Shown here piece by piece: positions 48,431-61,424 of a DNA stretch of 64,000 nt. Every line of letters starts with the position of its first letter. Positions within the stretch are counted from its first letter, which is position 1. The notes beneath the pieces are model-generated. The model was not told where the DNA came from, searched no databases, and worked only from the letters and a program-made list of their open reading frames with translations. The DNA is from Diphasiastrum complanatum. Taxonomy: Eukaryota; Streptophyta; Lycopodiopsida; Lycopodiales; Lycopodiaceae. Made by a program: the position numbers and the translations under genes. The stretch covers positions 41,060,368-41,124,367 of the forward strand of contig CM055106.1 of NCBI GenBank assembly GCA_029204225.1. The letters run 5' to 3'.

Positions 48431-49025
48431 TGTTGGATTTATCTCCTCTACTCTCCTAAATCACATTTTTGATCTGCCTCCATTCTTGTTGCATATTTAC
48501 TCACATTGTCGTGCAGTTTGCATATTTACATGTAAATTCTCACAGGCGAAGAAAAGTGAAAAACGCAACATTGTGTTTTTACACGTGATTTTTGACAAGA
48601 GAAAAAGATGACACTGCCTTACAAAAATGTCGAAGGCACCCTGTAAATCAATCCTAAGGCATTTCGTTAGAGTGTCGCATATTTCGCATCTTCACCAACG
48701 TTCATTTCAGCAAAGGCTGACGTCGCGGCCTCTTCACGCTCGCCCCATGCAACTGCACTAATAGACTTGACAACGATTGCAGCCACCCACGATCTCCTAC
48801 AAACAGCAAAGCATCAGAAGCTCATCAGAGAGATAAATGAAGTAGATGCCTTGTGTATTGATTCTTTATTGTCAGTAATAAGGTTTCATTCCTTTATAGA
48901 TTGAATTAGCTTTGTAGAGCACATGGTTTCGTTTGCTATTGTCTTGTGCTCTACGACAATATTGACATGTATATTTGATATACTTAATCTGATAACAGCT
49001 CTTTGTTCTGCGTTCAGATTTGTGT
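48431..49025 (+). repeat. Truncated 5' LTR of copia A, right copy
   Basis: Matches the first part of the 3' LTR up to CAGATTTGTGT. A 120 bp gap relative to the left copy lies at about 48810, between CAAACAGCA and AGCATCAGAAG. Confidence 0.85.
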
Positions 49026-52000
49026 AAGTATTGATCATCATGACTCATCTAGAATTGACTCTTTCGAGAGTCATTACTATGTTGTTGCAAGAAGACACGC
49101 GGAGGAACGAAGCCTCAAGTTCTTCAACTGATTCTCATGCCTTATACACCAACAAGAGCATGACTAAGCAGAAGAAGAAGAAGAAAGGCCCAAAGCAATC
49201 CAAAAATCTGCACAACACAAAGAACAGTCGAATCCGCAGACAAAAAAGAAGCTGTTCTGCAGATACTACAAGCGAAACAACCACGAAACTCAAGACTGCA
49301 AGATACTGCAAGCGAAGAACAACAGCAAGGGACAGTCAAATATAGTGACAAATGTAGCTGCAGAAGCTCCACAACCTATTCAAGAAGCGGATCATGATGT
49401 CTTCATGACCAGCCATCATGGAGCATCTGGCGACAGTTCTTGGTTCCTAGATTCCGGAGCCACTCATCACATGACTAGCCTTATTGGCTGTTTCGAGTCC
49501 TATACACTTTACAGTATCCAGAAATATGTTCACCTTGGTGACAATATAGCACACAAGCTATTAAAGGTGAAGGCACTGTAAGATTAAGCTTTGAAAATGA
49601 TCAGTCTAAGCTACTCTCTAAAGTCCTGTATGTACCAAATTTATCTACAAATCTGCTCTCTATAAGCAGAATCACAGATCTAGGACATAAAGTATAATTC
49701 GAACGTGATCAGTGCAAAGTAGTTGATAGGACAAGCAAGATCCCAGCCTTCGAAAAGAGGCATGAATACTTTTATAAATTAAGTCATTGTTTTTTGGCCT
49801 CTAGTCAGGCTCTCAATACTTCTATTCATGCAAATAAAATTTTATTTTGGCATTATAGACTTGGTCATTTGAATCATGTTGTTGTACAACAAATGTCTAG
49901 ACAATCTATTGTTCTTGATCTCGACTATCCTCGCGATAAAGTAGAGTTACCTGTCTGTCAAGACTGTCTAGCTGATATACAGATTAGAAAACCATTTAAA
50001 TCAATCCATCAGCATATTGCTAGAAGATTGCTAGACGTACATTCATACATTTGTGGCCCGATGAAAAATTCTTCGCTGAAGGATGCCAAGTATTTTATAA
50101 CCTTTATTGATGAATTTTCCAGGAGGACTATGGTGTATTTTATAAAGAAGAAATCAAAAGCCTTCAACTGTTTCCGAATCTTCAAGGAGCGTGTAGAAAA
50201 GGAGACTAGACGAACGATCAAGGCTCTAATGTCAGATGACGGTGGAGAATATATCTCTATCGAGTTTAAGGAGTACTACCAAAGCCGAGGCATTGAGCAG
50301 CAATTCATCACTCCTTACAGTCCTCAGTCTAATGGCTTAGCCGAGAGGAAGAACCGTATCCTGGTTGAATATCCCAAATGTATGCTAGCACATGCATCGT
50401 TGCCCAAGAGATTCTGGGATGAAGCTGTCTCCACTGCAGATTATGTCCAGAATAGATGTTCGACCAAGGCCCTCTCAGGCAAGACACTCCACGAGGTGTG
50501 GACAGGCTCTAAGCCTTCAATAAAGAACCTAAGAGTGTTTGGGTGCATTGCCTAAGCGCAGATCCCAAAAGACACGAGGAAGCCAAACATGGTCACTAGT
50601 CAAAGCTCCCATTGGCTGCAATATCATTGATTGCAAATGGATATTTAAGATCAAATACAATGCCAACGAAACAATTGATCGAAGGAAGGCAAGACTGGTA
50701 GCACGAGGATTCACTCAGATCCCCAATGTCGACTACAACGAGACTTTCAGTCCAATAGTCAAACATTCGTTGATCCGAATGCTCCTGTCTTATGTTGTAG
50801 CTGCCGACCTTCAAGTACATCAACTTGATGTACAAACAGCCTATCTGAATGGAGTTATACAAGAAGATATCTACATGATCCAGCCCGAAGGATATGTTTT
50901 GGAAGGTATGAAAAATCATGTCTGTAAACTCCACAAAGCACTGTACGGCTTAAAACAGTCTGCACATTTCTCATCGAACAAGGATTCATACCAAGCACTG
51001 CTGATTGCAACGTTTATTCCAAGTCAGTGTAGCAATCCTTCATTATCATCACCTTATACGTTGATGATACGTTGCTCTTCAATAACAATAGCAATATGGT
51101 CAAGGATGCTAAGCAGATGCTATTTTCAGAATTTGACATGACTGATCTGGGTGAAGCTCACTTCTGTCTGAGAATTCAGATCCACAGAGACAGAGCGAGA
51201 CGACTGATCTACATCACTCAACAAAGATATTTTCATAGTGTTTTTAACAAATACAATCTAATGAATCGTAAATTAGCTCACTCACCGATGGATCCAGACC
51301 TGCACTTGTCGAAGGACCAATGTCCCCAGACCAAGCAGGAAGAGGAGCAGATGAGACAGTATTTCTATCGATCGATACTTGGATCTCTCATGTACACAAT
51401 GGTCTGCACAAGACCAGATATTTCTTTTGTTGTAAGCTCACTCAGCCAATATATGGCTAATCCTAGTATTACCCATTGGAAGGCTCTCATACGAGTCATG
51501 AGATATATTCAAGCTACCATGGACCAGTGCTTCTGCTATGGAGATGTTAGCAACGACAATCTTCATCAGCTCAGTGGTTATTCTGATGCAAGCTGGGGAG
51601 GAGATGTAGACAATCGTAAGTCCACATTTGAATTTACATTCTTCTTCAACAATGGTCCTATCTCATGGAACAGTCGTAAGCAAACCTCTATCACACTTTC
51701 TTCTACAGAAGCAGAATACATTGCTGCTTCTCAATCTATTAAGGAAGCGTTTTGGTTAAGAAATTTATTGTCAGACGTTAATCTGCATCAGTACACCCCT
51801 AAAATTTTATTTTGTGATAATCAGAGTGCTACTACTTTATCGACCAACCCTAGATCTCACTGTAGGAGTGATCACATTGAAATCAAATATCACTACATCA
51901 GGGGCAAGGTTCTCAACAAGGAGGTAAGCTTAATGTACTGCAAAACGCAGAACATGGTTGCAGACATATTCACGAAAGCACTCAGTGTTAATGCACACAA

Positions 52001-52055
52001 CAAATTTTGTGCATCGCTCAGTTTGAAGATCAAGGCATTCATGGATCCAGATTAA
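49026..52055 (+). pseudogene. Gag-pol of copia A, right copy
   Basis: Gag end with knuckle remnant CRYYKRNNHETQDC (second Cys to Tyr; about 49255), protease WFLDSGATHHMT (49441), a frameshifted pre-integrase part, then integrase frame 49794-50555 with HYRLGHLN, CQDC, the first catalytic region altered to DVHSYICGP, MSDDGGEY and PYSPQSNGLAERKNR. A deletion joins FGCIA to the reverse transcriptase start (CKWIFKIKY, about 50630). Reverse transcriptase: LDVQTAYLNG, an in-frame stop just before the YVDD site (about 51035), YVDD intact at 51056-51067. The frame to 52055 carries RNase H (DASWGGD, SWNSRKQT, STEAEYIAASQS) up to the polypurine tract. Confidence 0.9.
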
Positions 52056-52062
52056 GGGGGGG
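52056..52062 (+). other. Polypurine tract of copia A, right copy
   Basis: Seven Gs following ATTAA, directly before the 3' LTR; the left copy has 30. Confidence 0.9.
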
Positions 52063-53188
52063 TGTTGGATTTATTTCCTCTACTCTCCTAAATCCCATTT
52101 CTAATATGCCTCCATTCTTGCTGCATATTTACTCACGTTGTCGCGCAGTCTTCATATTTACATGTGAATTCTCACAGGCGAAGAAAAAGGTGAAAAACGC
52201 AACATTGTGTTTTTACACGTGATTTGTGACAGGCGAAAAAGATGACACTGCCTTACAAAAATGTCGAAGGCACCCTGTAAATCAATCCTAAGGCATTTCG
52301 TCAGAGTGTCACATTTTTCGCATCTTTACCAATGTTAATTTCAGCGAAGGCTGACGTCACGGCCTCTTCACGCTCACCCCATGCAACTGCGCTAACAGAC
52401 TTGACAACGATCCACCCACGATCTCCTACAAACAGCACATCCACTTTGTACTTTCTTCATCTACACACCTGTAACAATATGTATATATATTGAATACCAT
52501 TTGCATATTCAATCTGATTGTTCATTAAGAGATTCAAGGTCAAGTGTGTGTAAATTTAGCATTAGAAGCTCATCAGAGAGATAAATGAAGTAGATGCCTT
52601 GTGCATTGATTCTTTATTGTCAATAATAAGGTTTCATTCTTTCACAGATTGAATTAGCTTTGTAGAGCATGTGGTTTCGCCCGCTATTGTCTTGTGCTCT
52701 ACCGCATTATTGACATGTATATTTGATATACTTAATCTGATAACAGCTCTTTGTTCTGCATTCAGATTTGTGTCAATATAACTATGCTTGATTTCATTTT
52801 GTCTGACTTTTCCCGTTGTTCAATTTGGTAATTAGTCTACCTCTTCGTGAATCATTTGCGACTAATTATCAGGCGAGCTATTTCTCTCTCTTCGTGAATC
52901 ATTCGAGACAAATAATTTGTCTAGCTATTCGCAAAAAGTTATTTTTCTGGTGTTCAATTAGCGTTTGGCTACGTAATCAGAACGGCCGTGATTTCTATCA
53001 CTAATGCCATGTTTGTCTCTGATAGGCATAGTCATATTTAGGGAAAGAGTCATATAGCCAATTCCGCTGCGCACGAACACTTTCCGTTCGAGTTCGTTTC
53101 TTGTTCATGTTTTGTTTCTTTTCGTGTTCGTTTTTCGTTTTCGAGCTATTTTTGTTTCTCTCACACGACATACTCTCTTTCTCCAACA
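52063..53188 (+). repeat. 3' LTR of copia A, right copy (1126 bp)
   Basis: TGTTGGATTT to TCTCCAACA. It shares with the solo LTR at 61425-62514 the module TACGTAATCA...TGATAGGC(A/G)TAGTCAT near its 3' part. Confidence 0.9.
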
Positions 53189-54608
53189 GCAAGGGATATA
53201 AGGTATACATTCCATCTTCAAACAAGTTTGTGGTTTCTAGAGATTTAATTTTTGATGAGGATAATATGCATAAACTTATTGATGGCTCAATCAAATCACC
53301 TATCAAGAGGGAGGTGGTCGAGGATCAAGATGTCATAGATCTTGAGGAGGAGCTAGAGCCAAGTGAACCAATCACTCCAAGAAGATCATCAAGGGTAAGA
53401 ATGGAGCCATCATGTGGGTCTCACATACCAAGACAAGGGGAAGCAGGCCGAGGGTAATCCATCTTCATCCTTTGCACTCATTTCAAGTTTTGAAGAACTT
53501 TCATGTGTAGATGATGCATTGAGTTTAAAGGAATGGTTTTAAGCATAGATGAATATAATGCTTTGATGGAGAATGGCACATGGATCCTTGTTGATAGACC
53601 TCTTAAGAATGTGATTGGATGTAAATGGGTTTTTATGCTAAAATTCAATATGGATGGAAGTGTAAGCAAACACAAGGCAATGTTAGTTGCCAAAGGATAT
53701 GCTCAAGCAAAAGGCATAGATTTTGAAGAATCTTTTGCACCCGTGGCCAAGATGGTCACAATAAGATTACTTCTTGCACTTGCTTCACATTTTGGTTGGA
53801 TGCTCTTTCAAATGGATGTTTCTAAATACATTCTTAAATGGTTATTTGGAAGAAGACATCTTCATGGAGCAGCCCCAAGGCTTCATCAAGCTCAGGATGG
53901 AAGGTAAAGTATGTCATCTTGAAAGGAGCTTATATGGTTTGAAGCAAGCATCAAGATCTTGGAATTCAAGACTTCATGATTTCTTAGTTTCTATTGGATT
54001 CACTCAAAGTAATGTATGATCCAACTTTGTACATAATGTATGATGTAAATGGCACTGTAATTTTATTGATTTATGCAGATGACATCATCCTTAGTGGTGA
54101 TAACATTGATGGTATTGAGAAAACCAAGAAAAATCTATCACTAGAATTTAAGATGGTAGATCTTGGTCAACTTCACTTTATATTGGGCATAGAAGTACTT
54201 GGAGGTTCAGATTTCATCTTCATTAGTCAAACTAGATTTGCTCAAAGCTTGCTCAATAGATTCAAGATGCAAGATTGCAAGCATGTAGAAACACCAATGG
54301 AGCAAGATGTAAAAGTGCTCAACAAAAGTGATGAAGCATCCTTTATGGACATCACTCTTTATAGGCAACTTATAGGCTCCTTAATGTGGATCACCATCAC
54401 TAGGCCTGATCTATGCTTTAGTGTGTGCAGGCTAAGTCAATATATGCAAGATCCATTAGTAATACATTGGAAAAATGCTAAAAGGATCTTGAGATACATC
54501 TCGGGTACTCTAGATCATGGAATTCTCTATAGCGGAGATGTCAGATGGTACAGAGTACAAGGTTTTGGTGGAGCTATCCTACCTGATATTCTAAAGGATC
54601 ATGGGTGA
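53189..54608 (+). pseudogene. Copia B, 3' half, right copy
   Basis: Resumes after the target duplication with GYKVYIPSSNKFVVSRDLIF, acidic linker (53200-53457), reverse transcriptase from about 53533 (CKWVFMLKFN, GIDFEESFAPVAKMVTIR), a frameshift near 53840, YGLKQASRSWN (53940), then the active site as YADD at about 54073 (Val to Ala; left arm has YVDD) and RYISGTLDHG (54500). RNase H and 3' LTR are missing. Confidence 0.88.
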
Positions 54609-54688
54609 GTTGATCATCATGACGGTTGGATCTAGTATGCATTTTCTATGGTTTGGATGATATGATGGATGTATTGGTGCGACAGGCC

Positions 54689-54844
54689 TACAGTAATAAT
54701 CGTATTCAACGCAAACTAAACAGTTCTCTAATCTTTGTTCTCTAAGTAATCCATGATCCTCCTTAACACAATTATCATTGTTCTTCATGGTATTCATTGT
54801 CTTTCTCATGTTGGTTGGGACTTCGTTTAAGAAGTTTCCCCACA
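54689..54844 (+). repeat. 3' end of a copia LTR (remnant)
   Basis: Last 155 bp of the LTR that is complete in the left arm (4736-5837), ending TTTCCCCACA. Confidence 0.65.
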
Positions 54845-54847
54845 GAG

Positions 54848-54860
54848 TGGTATCAGAGCT
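54848..54860 (+). other. Primer binding site, initiator tRNA-Met type
   Basis: TGGTATCAGAGCT three bases after the LTR end. The left arm has lost most of this site. Confidence 0.9.
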
Positions 54861-56404
54861 TACAATTCATCAGAGCCATCCCCAACATCATGATAGGCTC
54901 ATTCCATGGCCCAATTTCTCAACTAAGATACTAGTGAAAACCTCACCCTTAATGGGATAAGCAATTTCCTATGCATGTCCATGCTAGTGGTCCTAAAACG
55001 CAATTTAGAGATTGTTCTAACTTAAGGGCATCCCTTGACTCTAGGTCATGTACCAACAAAGCTATGCTAGGCCTTGGCTAATCAAATCAAATTACTTGCA
55101 ACATGAGCCTAGTTAGTTTGGAACATGATGTGCTTCTCTCTTTAGAGTCATCCATAAGCTCTTTCAATATTAATCGACATTTTTTACTATCAATTACCAA
55201 TCTATACAAGTACACTAAATGGAAATGATTATTTAACCACCTTTTGTTTTTTAAAATCTTGTCATGCCTAGATATAGAAGATATATGATGTTCTATTCTC
55301 AACTTGGACTGGTCATCCTCATAAATCCCCCTCATATGGATTATCTAGAATAACCAACGACATAAACATCTAGATCAACAAGAATTTTATTAAGAAAGTA
55401 CTAACTTAGATATGAAAATACATTCAAGTTTTAATCTAGAATCCATCATAGATAACTTAGAATCTCATTACTTCATTGGATGTAATTGAATTGGATCATA
55501 TGCTAGAGATATGCATAATATCCATCTCAAACCAAAGATATACAATATTTCCATCCGTTATGATCCATACACTACCAGACATGTAAAATATCAACCATAT
55601 CTAGATAACGAATTTTCTAATAATTAGAATAACAATTGAGAACAAGTACAATACTTCCTATACGCATATCGGAATTGTTTTGTAAGGTAATCATGCTTAT
55701 CAATACAAAATTTGTATTCGCATCACGCATTGACTAAAATTGTAAATAATTAGTTACTAGTAAAATGTATCTTATTCGTTCTAAGTGTCTATGGAGTGAA
55801 GGTGTGCGGAGACAAATTTCAATGAAATTTTTTTGTCTTAAGTCACCCTTTCTTTTTGGACACATGTATGGATATACACTTGAGTTACAACATCACTATC
55901 TTGAGTGAATTTGGCATTATCATGACTAGGTTGATGAAAAACTGGCTAGTGGGCTTGAGCAAAAAGTCCTTGTATATATGGTCGTTACAACTCTCAGCTA
56001 TGCATTTAAAAGTTGTATGTGGTTCACCTCAATCATAACATTTCAAAGGTCCTCATAGGTGGTTTGTTGTATGTTGTGCTCTCCAAGGATTTTTAACCTT
56101 TCACCAAAATTTGTGTGCAAACAATAAATAAAAGATTTATGCCTAAGCAAGAAACATTCCTACATATTGTGCATATGGACAACCAATGACTTGCAAACAC
56201 ATCGCACATGAACATTCTTACTTAAGTAAATGAGAAAAAAAAACTTGCGCTCATAGTAGAGTGTGCATGTGCCATATGGAAGTCAGCCATTGGTGTCGAT
56301 ATGCACATTCTGCCAATTTAGAAAAAAAAGTGATGTGAAAACAAAATTTCGCTTTTGACATTGTGTATGGGAAGGCTGACTTTAAGGGATAGAGTTGGCA
56401 TTTG
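54861..56404 (+). other. Internal remnant after the primer site, no recognised protein
   Basis: Mirror of 3186-4735. Frames 55087-55335 (minus) and 55856-56038 (plus) resemble nothing known. No copia gag or pol motif is visible. Confidence 0.4.
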
Positions 56405-58560
56405 CCTCTATGTATATGCATGTGAGAAATTTTGAGTCGGCCATAAGGACTATAAATACAATAACCTCATCAGCTTTCCTCCTTCAACTTTGGCTTATTA
56501 TACATAGGCCCTTCTCTCTTCTATGAAGTAGGTTTTCTCTATAACAGCACAGATGGCGATGGCTATGGCTATGGCGATGGCGATGCCGATGCCGATGGCG
56601 ATGGGAATGACGACACAATAACAAAGGGAAGGAAAGGCCTCTTAGGAAGAGGAGCAAGACAAGAGAGGCCACGTGAAAGCCTGAATTGCATATGAATTGC
56701 TAATGTTTTGCTTGTATGTTTAAATTGTCCCTATATGCTAGATCTATCGAACCAAACTGTCGTGTTAGAAACACGAGGTTTGGGAATGATATGTTAACAG
56801 GTATGTATTTCGATTTCAATGATGCCGTTTGCCTCCTGAACCTGCAGATAGCTTCATTGAACTTGTACTGTTTACCTTTGGCAGCGTATTTTCGTGTATG
56901 CATCGCTCGTGGAGAAATTGAAAGGCAAAAAACGATGATCATACGGCCTCGCGGCGCATCTCGTTATTCAGAAAGTAGATACAGAATTATTTCTGGCCTA
57001 TTACTTACGGCTTAATCCTACATCCAGTAATTGAGATTTTTCTAAGCAGCAAATATGAAACCCTAGCCAGCTTATTGCTTGTGTATTTGTCTATTGCTTT
57101 GAAAGTATTAGGGCTTTTGGTTCAATTACGACGTCATGGATAGTAAAAGGCAATACAGGCAATCTAGGGAATCTGGCTTGTCGTTCTTTCTTTGCATGGC
57201 TTCTGATTTGTAGTGTTTGATTCTGCAGATACATTAGGATCTTGCTTATATATTTGCCAAGGCATATATGCACATGATTTACATGGCATGTGCTACCCCC
57301 AAGGTATCAAGGGTGTCGTGGTTGTTTAAGCGTTTCTAAATTATACTCTTTTGTTATATCTGTAAAACTTTACTCAAGGGTGCCATGTGAACTGAAAGCA
57401 TGCATCTAAGACACTGTGAGGACTAGAGTATTATAGTTTTTTGCATATCCTTAAATAAATTTTGGCAGAACCAAATTTTACAATCCTCTTCAATTTGCAT
57501 GTGACAAGGGCGCACGGAATTGTCAAAGGAGTGACTATATCAGCATTGCCAATGATGAGCTGTCTCGAGGGGTTGCACTCTGCTCTTACCAGAATTTTCA
57601 GTGGTGATTTGGGAATATCTGAGGTTATTCTAGTCGAATTGTTGTAAATTGGTACTATGGAGAAGACCATGTTATTGTGAGTGCGGAATCCATTTCAATT
57701 CTTAAGGCCAATTTGCCTCTCTAACCTAAATGAAGGTCTGAATACTTGCATTCTATGCTTCTATCTCTTGCTTATGCTGAAGATGTATTTGCAATAGGAG
57801 CTTTGCCCTTATGGGTGCGCTTACGGGGCGAGTTCCACGATAATAAAACAGTCATTTCAGTCGGCTTCTGGAGGTGTTCCTCCTGAAGTGTCAGCGTCGG
57901 AGTTGCATGTTCTTTGTTTATGACCTACTTTTTTGTACTGTCGAGCCCTTATATTGAATGTTGATCTTGATGGTGCTAGAAGTTCCTACATAAAGTATAC
58001 AGAGCAAATCTGTTAGTTTGACTGACATCAAAGCTATCCATATGTTCCAGGTGGTGCAACTTCGGATCGAGCGTCAACATCATGAGTTCTTCATGGTCAG
58101 CTAAGAATAAAAACAAAAACAAGCTAAAAAATATTCAATGATGCATTTACTTCAAAGGAATCCATATGTTTTTGTTGCTGCAATGTTAGATCAATCATTA
58201 TCTTCATAACCAATACAAATAAAACAAAATGGAAGATCCAAAAGAAACCGTTCAAGATAGAAAAAGTTGAAAATTTCAGAATCAACATGAGCTCACATCA
58301 ACGGTTCCTGGTACGTATAGAGCTATAAAATATCCACTTCGCACAAGAAATGTGTAAGGCTTACACTCAGCTGTTCTACGGTGCTTGAAGCCTTGAACCA
58401 AAGCTCCAAAGTCATCAAAATTTGGCTCAAACTTTTGCAAACATCAAATACAGTAAAAGCATATTTTGAGGATATCCAGTTTCCTTGGTTCTACACAATA
58501 GTGCATTATGTCTAGACACCGCTATACCAAGAATATACATTAATATTATAAATACAATGC
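56405..58560 (+). pseudogene. Gene-like unit R1, unknown function
   Basis: Mirror of L1. TATAAATA at 56451-56458; ATG at 56552 followed by nine more ATG-GCN/CCN type hexamer halves (Met-Ala/Met-Pro), then a stop at about 56618. Exon-like segments: 56866-56985 (VCIARGEIERQKTMIIRPRG), 57462-57647 (AHGIVKGVTISALPMMSC) and about 57735-57910 (two open phases, ending near GGVPPEVSASELH). Homology with L2 covers the whole unit. The 99-residue frame 56716-57015 is identical to the corresponding part of L1. No family recognised. Confidence 0.5.
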
Positions 58561-59780
58561 AAATCAAGATTTGCCTAGGTATGATTTACAGTCAATCACA
58601 ACAAGTGAGAGGTCAAATTTCTTCTTACAGTTAATCACACCAAATTTCTTCTTACATTGGAGGGGCAGTCAAAAGTTCTAACAAAGGAACTCATGAACAA
58701 AAATATTATGCTTGATTGTATATGGGAGTTAGTAAATGTTGAGGTTACATTAGCATACATTCTCTATAAGAATTAACCTCAATGCAATTTTGAATGTTGT
58801 GAGTGCAACAAACAACATGCCATGTAGTTTGTTGCATCACAACCTATGCTTTTGAATCCACATTTTGCCATCCATGTGAATTGGAATCATCTATCAATTC
58901 TAGATTGTATGTGAAATATACATGTCTATATATGATGTATGGACATACTCAACACATGAAAGCTTGAAGAAAACTAGTTATGAAAGCTTCAACAATACAG
59001 GGAAAGCTTAAGCACCACAAGAACACAAGGTGTTTGGATAATTTTCCTTTTCTAGCCTCCTCTTTTTACTTTGTTTGGTAGAGTTGAGTGGCTTGTGACA
59101 TCATGGTGATTGTAACCTGATGTTATGTTGTGGTGACTTGTCGTTGTAGGTGACCTAACTATAAGTGAAAGCTCAAAAATTTTGGCCTCCCAGCCTTGCA
59201 ATAATATAAAATTGTTGTTTGAGTTGAAGTTGATTGTGAATTATCCAATTAAAATTAGTTGGCAAAAGTAGTTGTATTTTGTTTATTGATGGATGTCTCG
59301 AAAAATAAGATCACCAAATGAACTAGGACCAAGTTGCTATATATATGTTTTGTACAAATTATCTAAATTGAAAGCTACTTTAGGAATTATCTCCTATTTG
59401 CCTTCCATGCGATTATAAGACCACACTAGGATCCCCTCAAATACCTTGTTTTCAATAATGTGTAAAAGGATGTTTTAGCATGTGAAAAGCTCACCTTAAA
59501 AAAGCAGTAGAATTTAGCTTAGTAAATCTACAAAGAACATTCTAATCACATTCTATAAGCAATCCTAAACACTTGCACACATTCTTTTGAAATGATTGTA
59601 TGCATCTTTTATTCTTTTAAATTGACAACATTTTTCAATGATTAAGTCAAAATTGTAATAACATACTTGAAGGAGAAACTTTGCATAATACTATATGTTA
59701 ATGGCATTTACTTATTGATATTTAAATAACACTACAAACAAACCATCAATGTTCACATATATAAAAATGTATCGTAGGAA
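58561..59780. other. Outer arm end and right flank, no genes seen
   Basis: 58561-59533 mirrors 64-1030 of the left arm, AT-rich, without credible frames. 59534-59780 has no counterpart on the left. Confidence 0.5.
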
Positions 59781-61259
59781 TGTTGAGCTAACATATAACT
59801 GAACGCAATAAGAAGATAGATTGATTCAGTAAGTAGCATGTACAAATCAGATGATGAGAACACAAAACGATAACAAATGAAATCGTGTACTCTAGCTATC
59901 TCTTAGTAGTTGAAAACTCTGTCTGATGCACTTCCACTGACAAGTAGTAAGTGCGAATAACAATACTAATAAAACTCTGTGAAACTAAGCTAGAGCTAAA
60001 GAAGTCTTTGATGATAAGCTATTTATACTAAAGCAAGTAACGCATATCCAGTAGGATAGCTAATCAAGTTGTAGATCACAATTGTCAGTTGGCTGTAATG
60101 CCTTGACATCCATTCAGTTAGAACTTCCCGAAAGTTTACTTGCAAAGCAGTTCATATCAGGTGGAACAATAATTGTCGTTCTTCGACATGGTCGACTCCT
60201 TCAACTTTCATCGGCATCGTCGATAAGTCGGATGTTGTCCGATATGTCGGAGCCACTACAGACTGTAGATGTTGGGATTCGAGACAATGCACGTCACGAC
60301 AGTGAGAAGCGAGCAGAATCCTCGGTGCATGCAACTACATATATCGTATTCAGACCATTTTCGAACTAATCGAATTCTATCTTACTTGATTACAGCTTCG
60401 AAGTCGCTGGATCAAAACACTCGATTCCATAGCCATGCACGAATTCATTGAGTTATAGATTTAGATTTTATGTGCAAAAGCGTAAAGCGTCTAGGAATTA
60501 GGGCAAAGAATTTGACTTATGCTATCAGTCACACAAATAGTTTAATCTACAAATCATTTATTTGCAAGCATGAATCTATCTGAACATACACGACTTGAAT
60601 TATGGAACGAATATTAATTAGTCACGAATGATAACAGTCTGAATGTAGACAAAGTCACGTTCTTTCTAAGACAATACTCTGTAGTAACAGAGAGAAAGAA
60701 CAGAATAATTGCACTCTGGATGTTCAATGGTTTTAGCATTGTAACCTTACAACTGATAAGTTGATGGATATTTGTACAAATGGTTAGCCAATTAAAAGAA
60801 TGATTAATCTGTACATTGCAAATTAGATTAAGGCACTGCTTGCTGTTGTCAGTCGCTTTCAAACAGTATTTGAGTCCGTTGGAGATCCTGTCCGGTCGTG
60901 ACGATGGTACAATTGAGCCCGACTCGACTTGAGAGTGACAGATGACCAGCTTATGAGCTCGAATTAGTCAAGGTTGTCGAATAATCATCGAGATGGCAGG
61001 TAGCCGACGTGGCAGTATGGCTGAGTGGTCGAAAGTCAAAGTTGTCGAAATGTTCGATGTGGCGAATGCCGAATAATTGAGGTGGTCAAACATTTTCGTG
61101 TTGTCAGAACTCTATTATGAATTTCTTTGTATTTCTACAGACTGTTAGAAAATATGTGTATTTTTGCAGAGTGTGCAACTATATAGGTATTTTACAGTAG
61201 TTAGAGAAATGGACCTAGATCAGAAAAAAGATAGGGATGGAGAGGATAGGAATCCAACA
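59781..61259 (-). repeat. 3' LTR of copia D
   Basis: On the minus strand begins TGTTGGATTCCTATCC at 61259, right after the polypurine tract. It contains an R-U5-like region (59840-60050) similar in layout to copia A. The proposed end at 59781 (TAGCTCAACA on the minus strand) is tentative, giving 1479 bp. Frames inside it (60082-60369, 60152-60334) are probably not coding. Confidence 0.55.
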
Positions 61260-61424
61260 CCCCCCTTCATCTGGATCCTTGAATGCCTTGATTTGCAAAT
61301 TCAAGATATCACAGAAATTCTTGTGTGCTTCTTGGTTTAATCCTTTCATGAATATGTCAGCTTCCATGTATTGGGTTCTACAAAATTTTAGACTTACCTC
61401 CTTGTTGAGTATCTTGCTCCTAAT
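61260..61424 (-). pseudogene. Copia D RNase H end and polypurine tract
   Basis: Minus strand: ILNKEVSLKFCRTQ, MEADIFMKGLNQEAHKNFC and QIKAFKDPDEGGC, the end of copia RNase H, closely similar to copia A (51905-52055). The polypurine tract AAGGGGGG is at 61260-61267. The frame continues at 62520 after the solo LTR. Confidence 0.88.

Larger units (their letters stand above)
48431..53188 (+). mobile_element. Copia A, right-arm copy, nested in copia B
   Basis: 4758 bp, TGTTGGA...TCCAACA, with an exact target duplication GCAAG at 48426-48430 and 53189-53193. Same insertion site as the left arm, hence older than the arm duplication. The 5' LTR is truncated as in the left arm and has lost a further 120 bp. 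Confidence 0.94.
44046..59533 (-). repeat. Right arm of a giant imperfect inverted repeat
   Basis: Reverse-complement partner of 64-18503 but only 15.5 kb long, because it lacks the segment equivalent to left 4892-7706 and about 120 bp inside the 5' LTR of copia A. The inner end at 44046 cuts the gene-like unit R2. The left copy L2 continues past the corresponding point to 19035, so the right arm is truncated there. Just inside the break lies the LTR of copia C. The outer end at 59533 is followed by sequence with no match on the left. Confidence 0.93.

Noticed and set aside
60082-60451. Frames inside the copia D LTR region
   Set aside because: Short, overlapping on both strands, no family similarity; they lie within a probable LTR.
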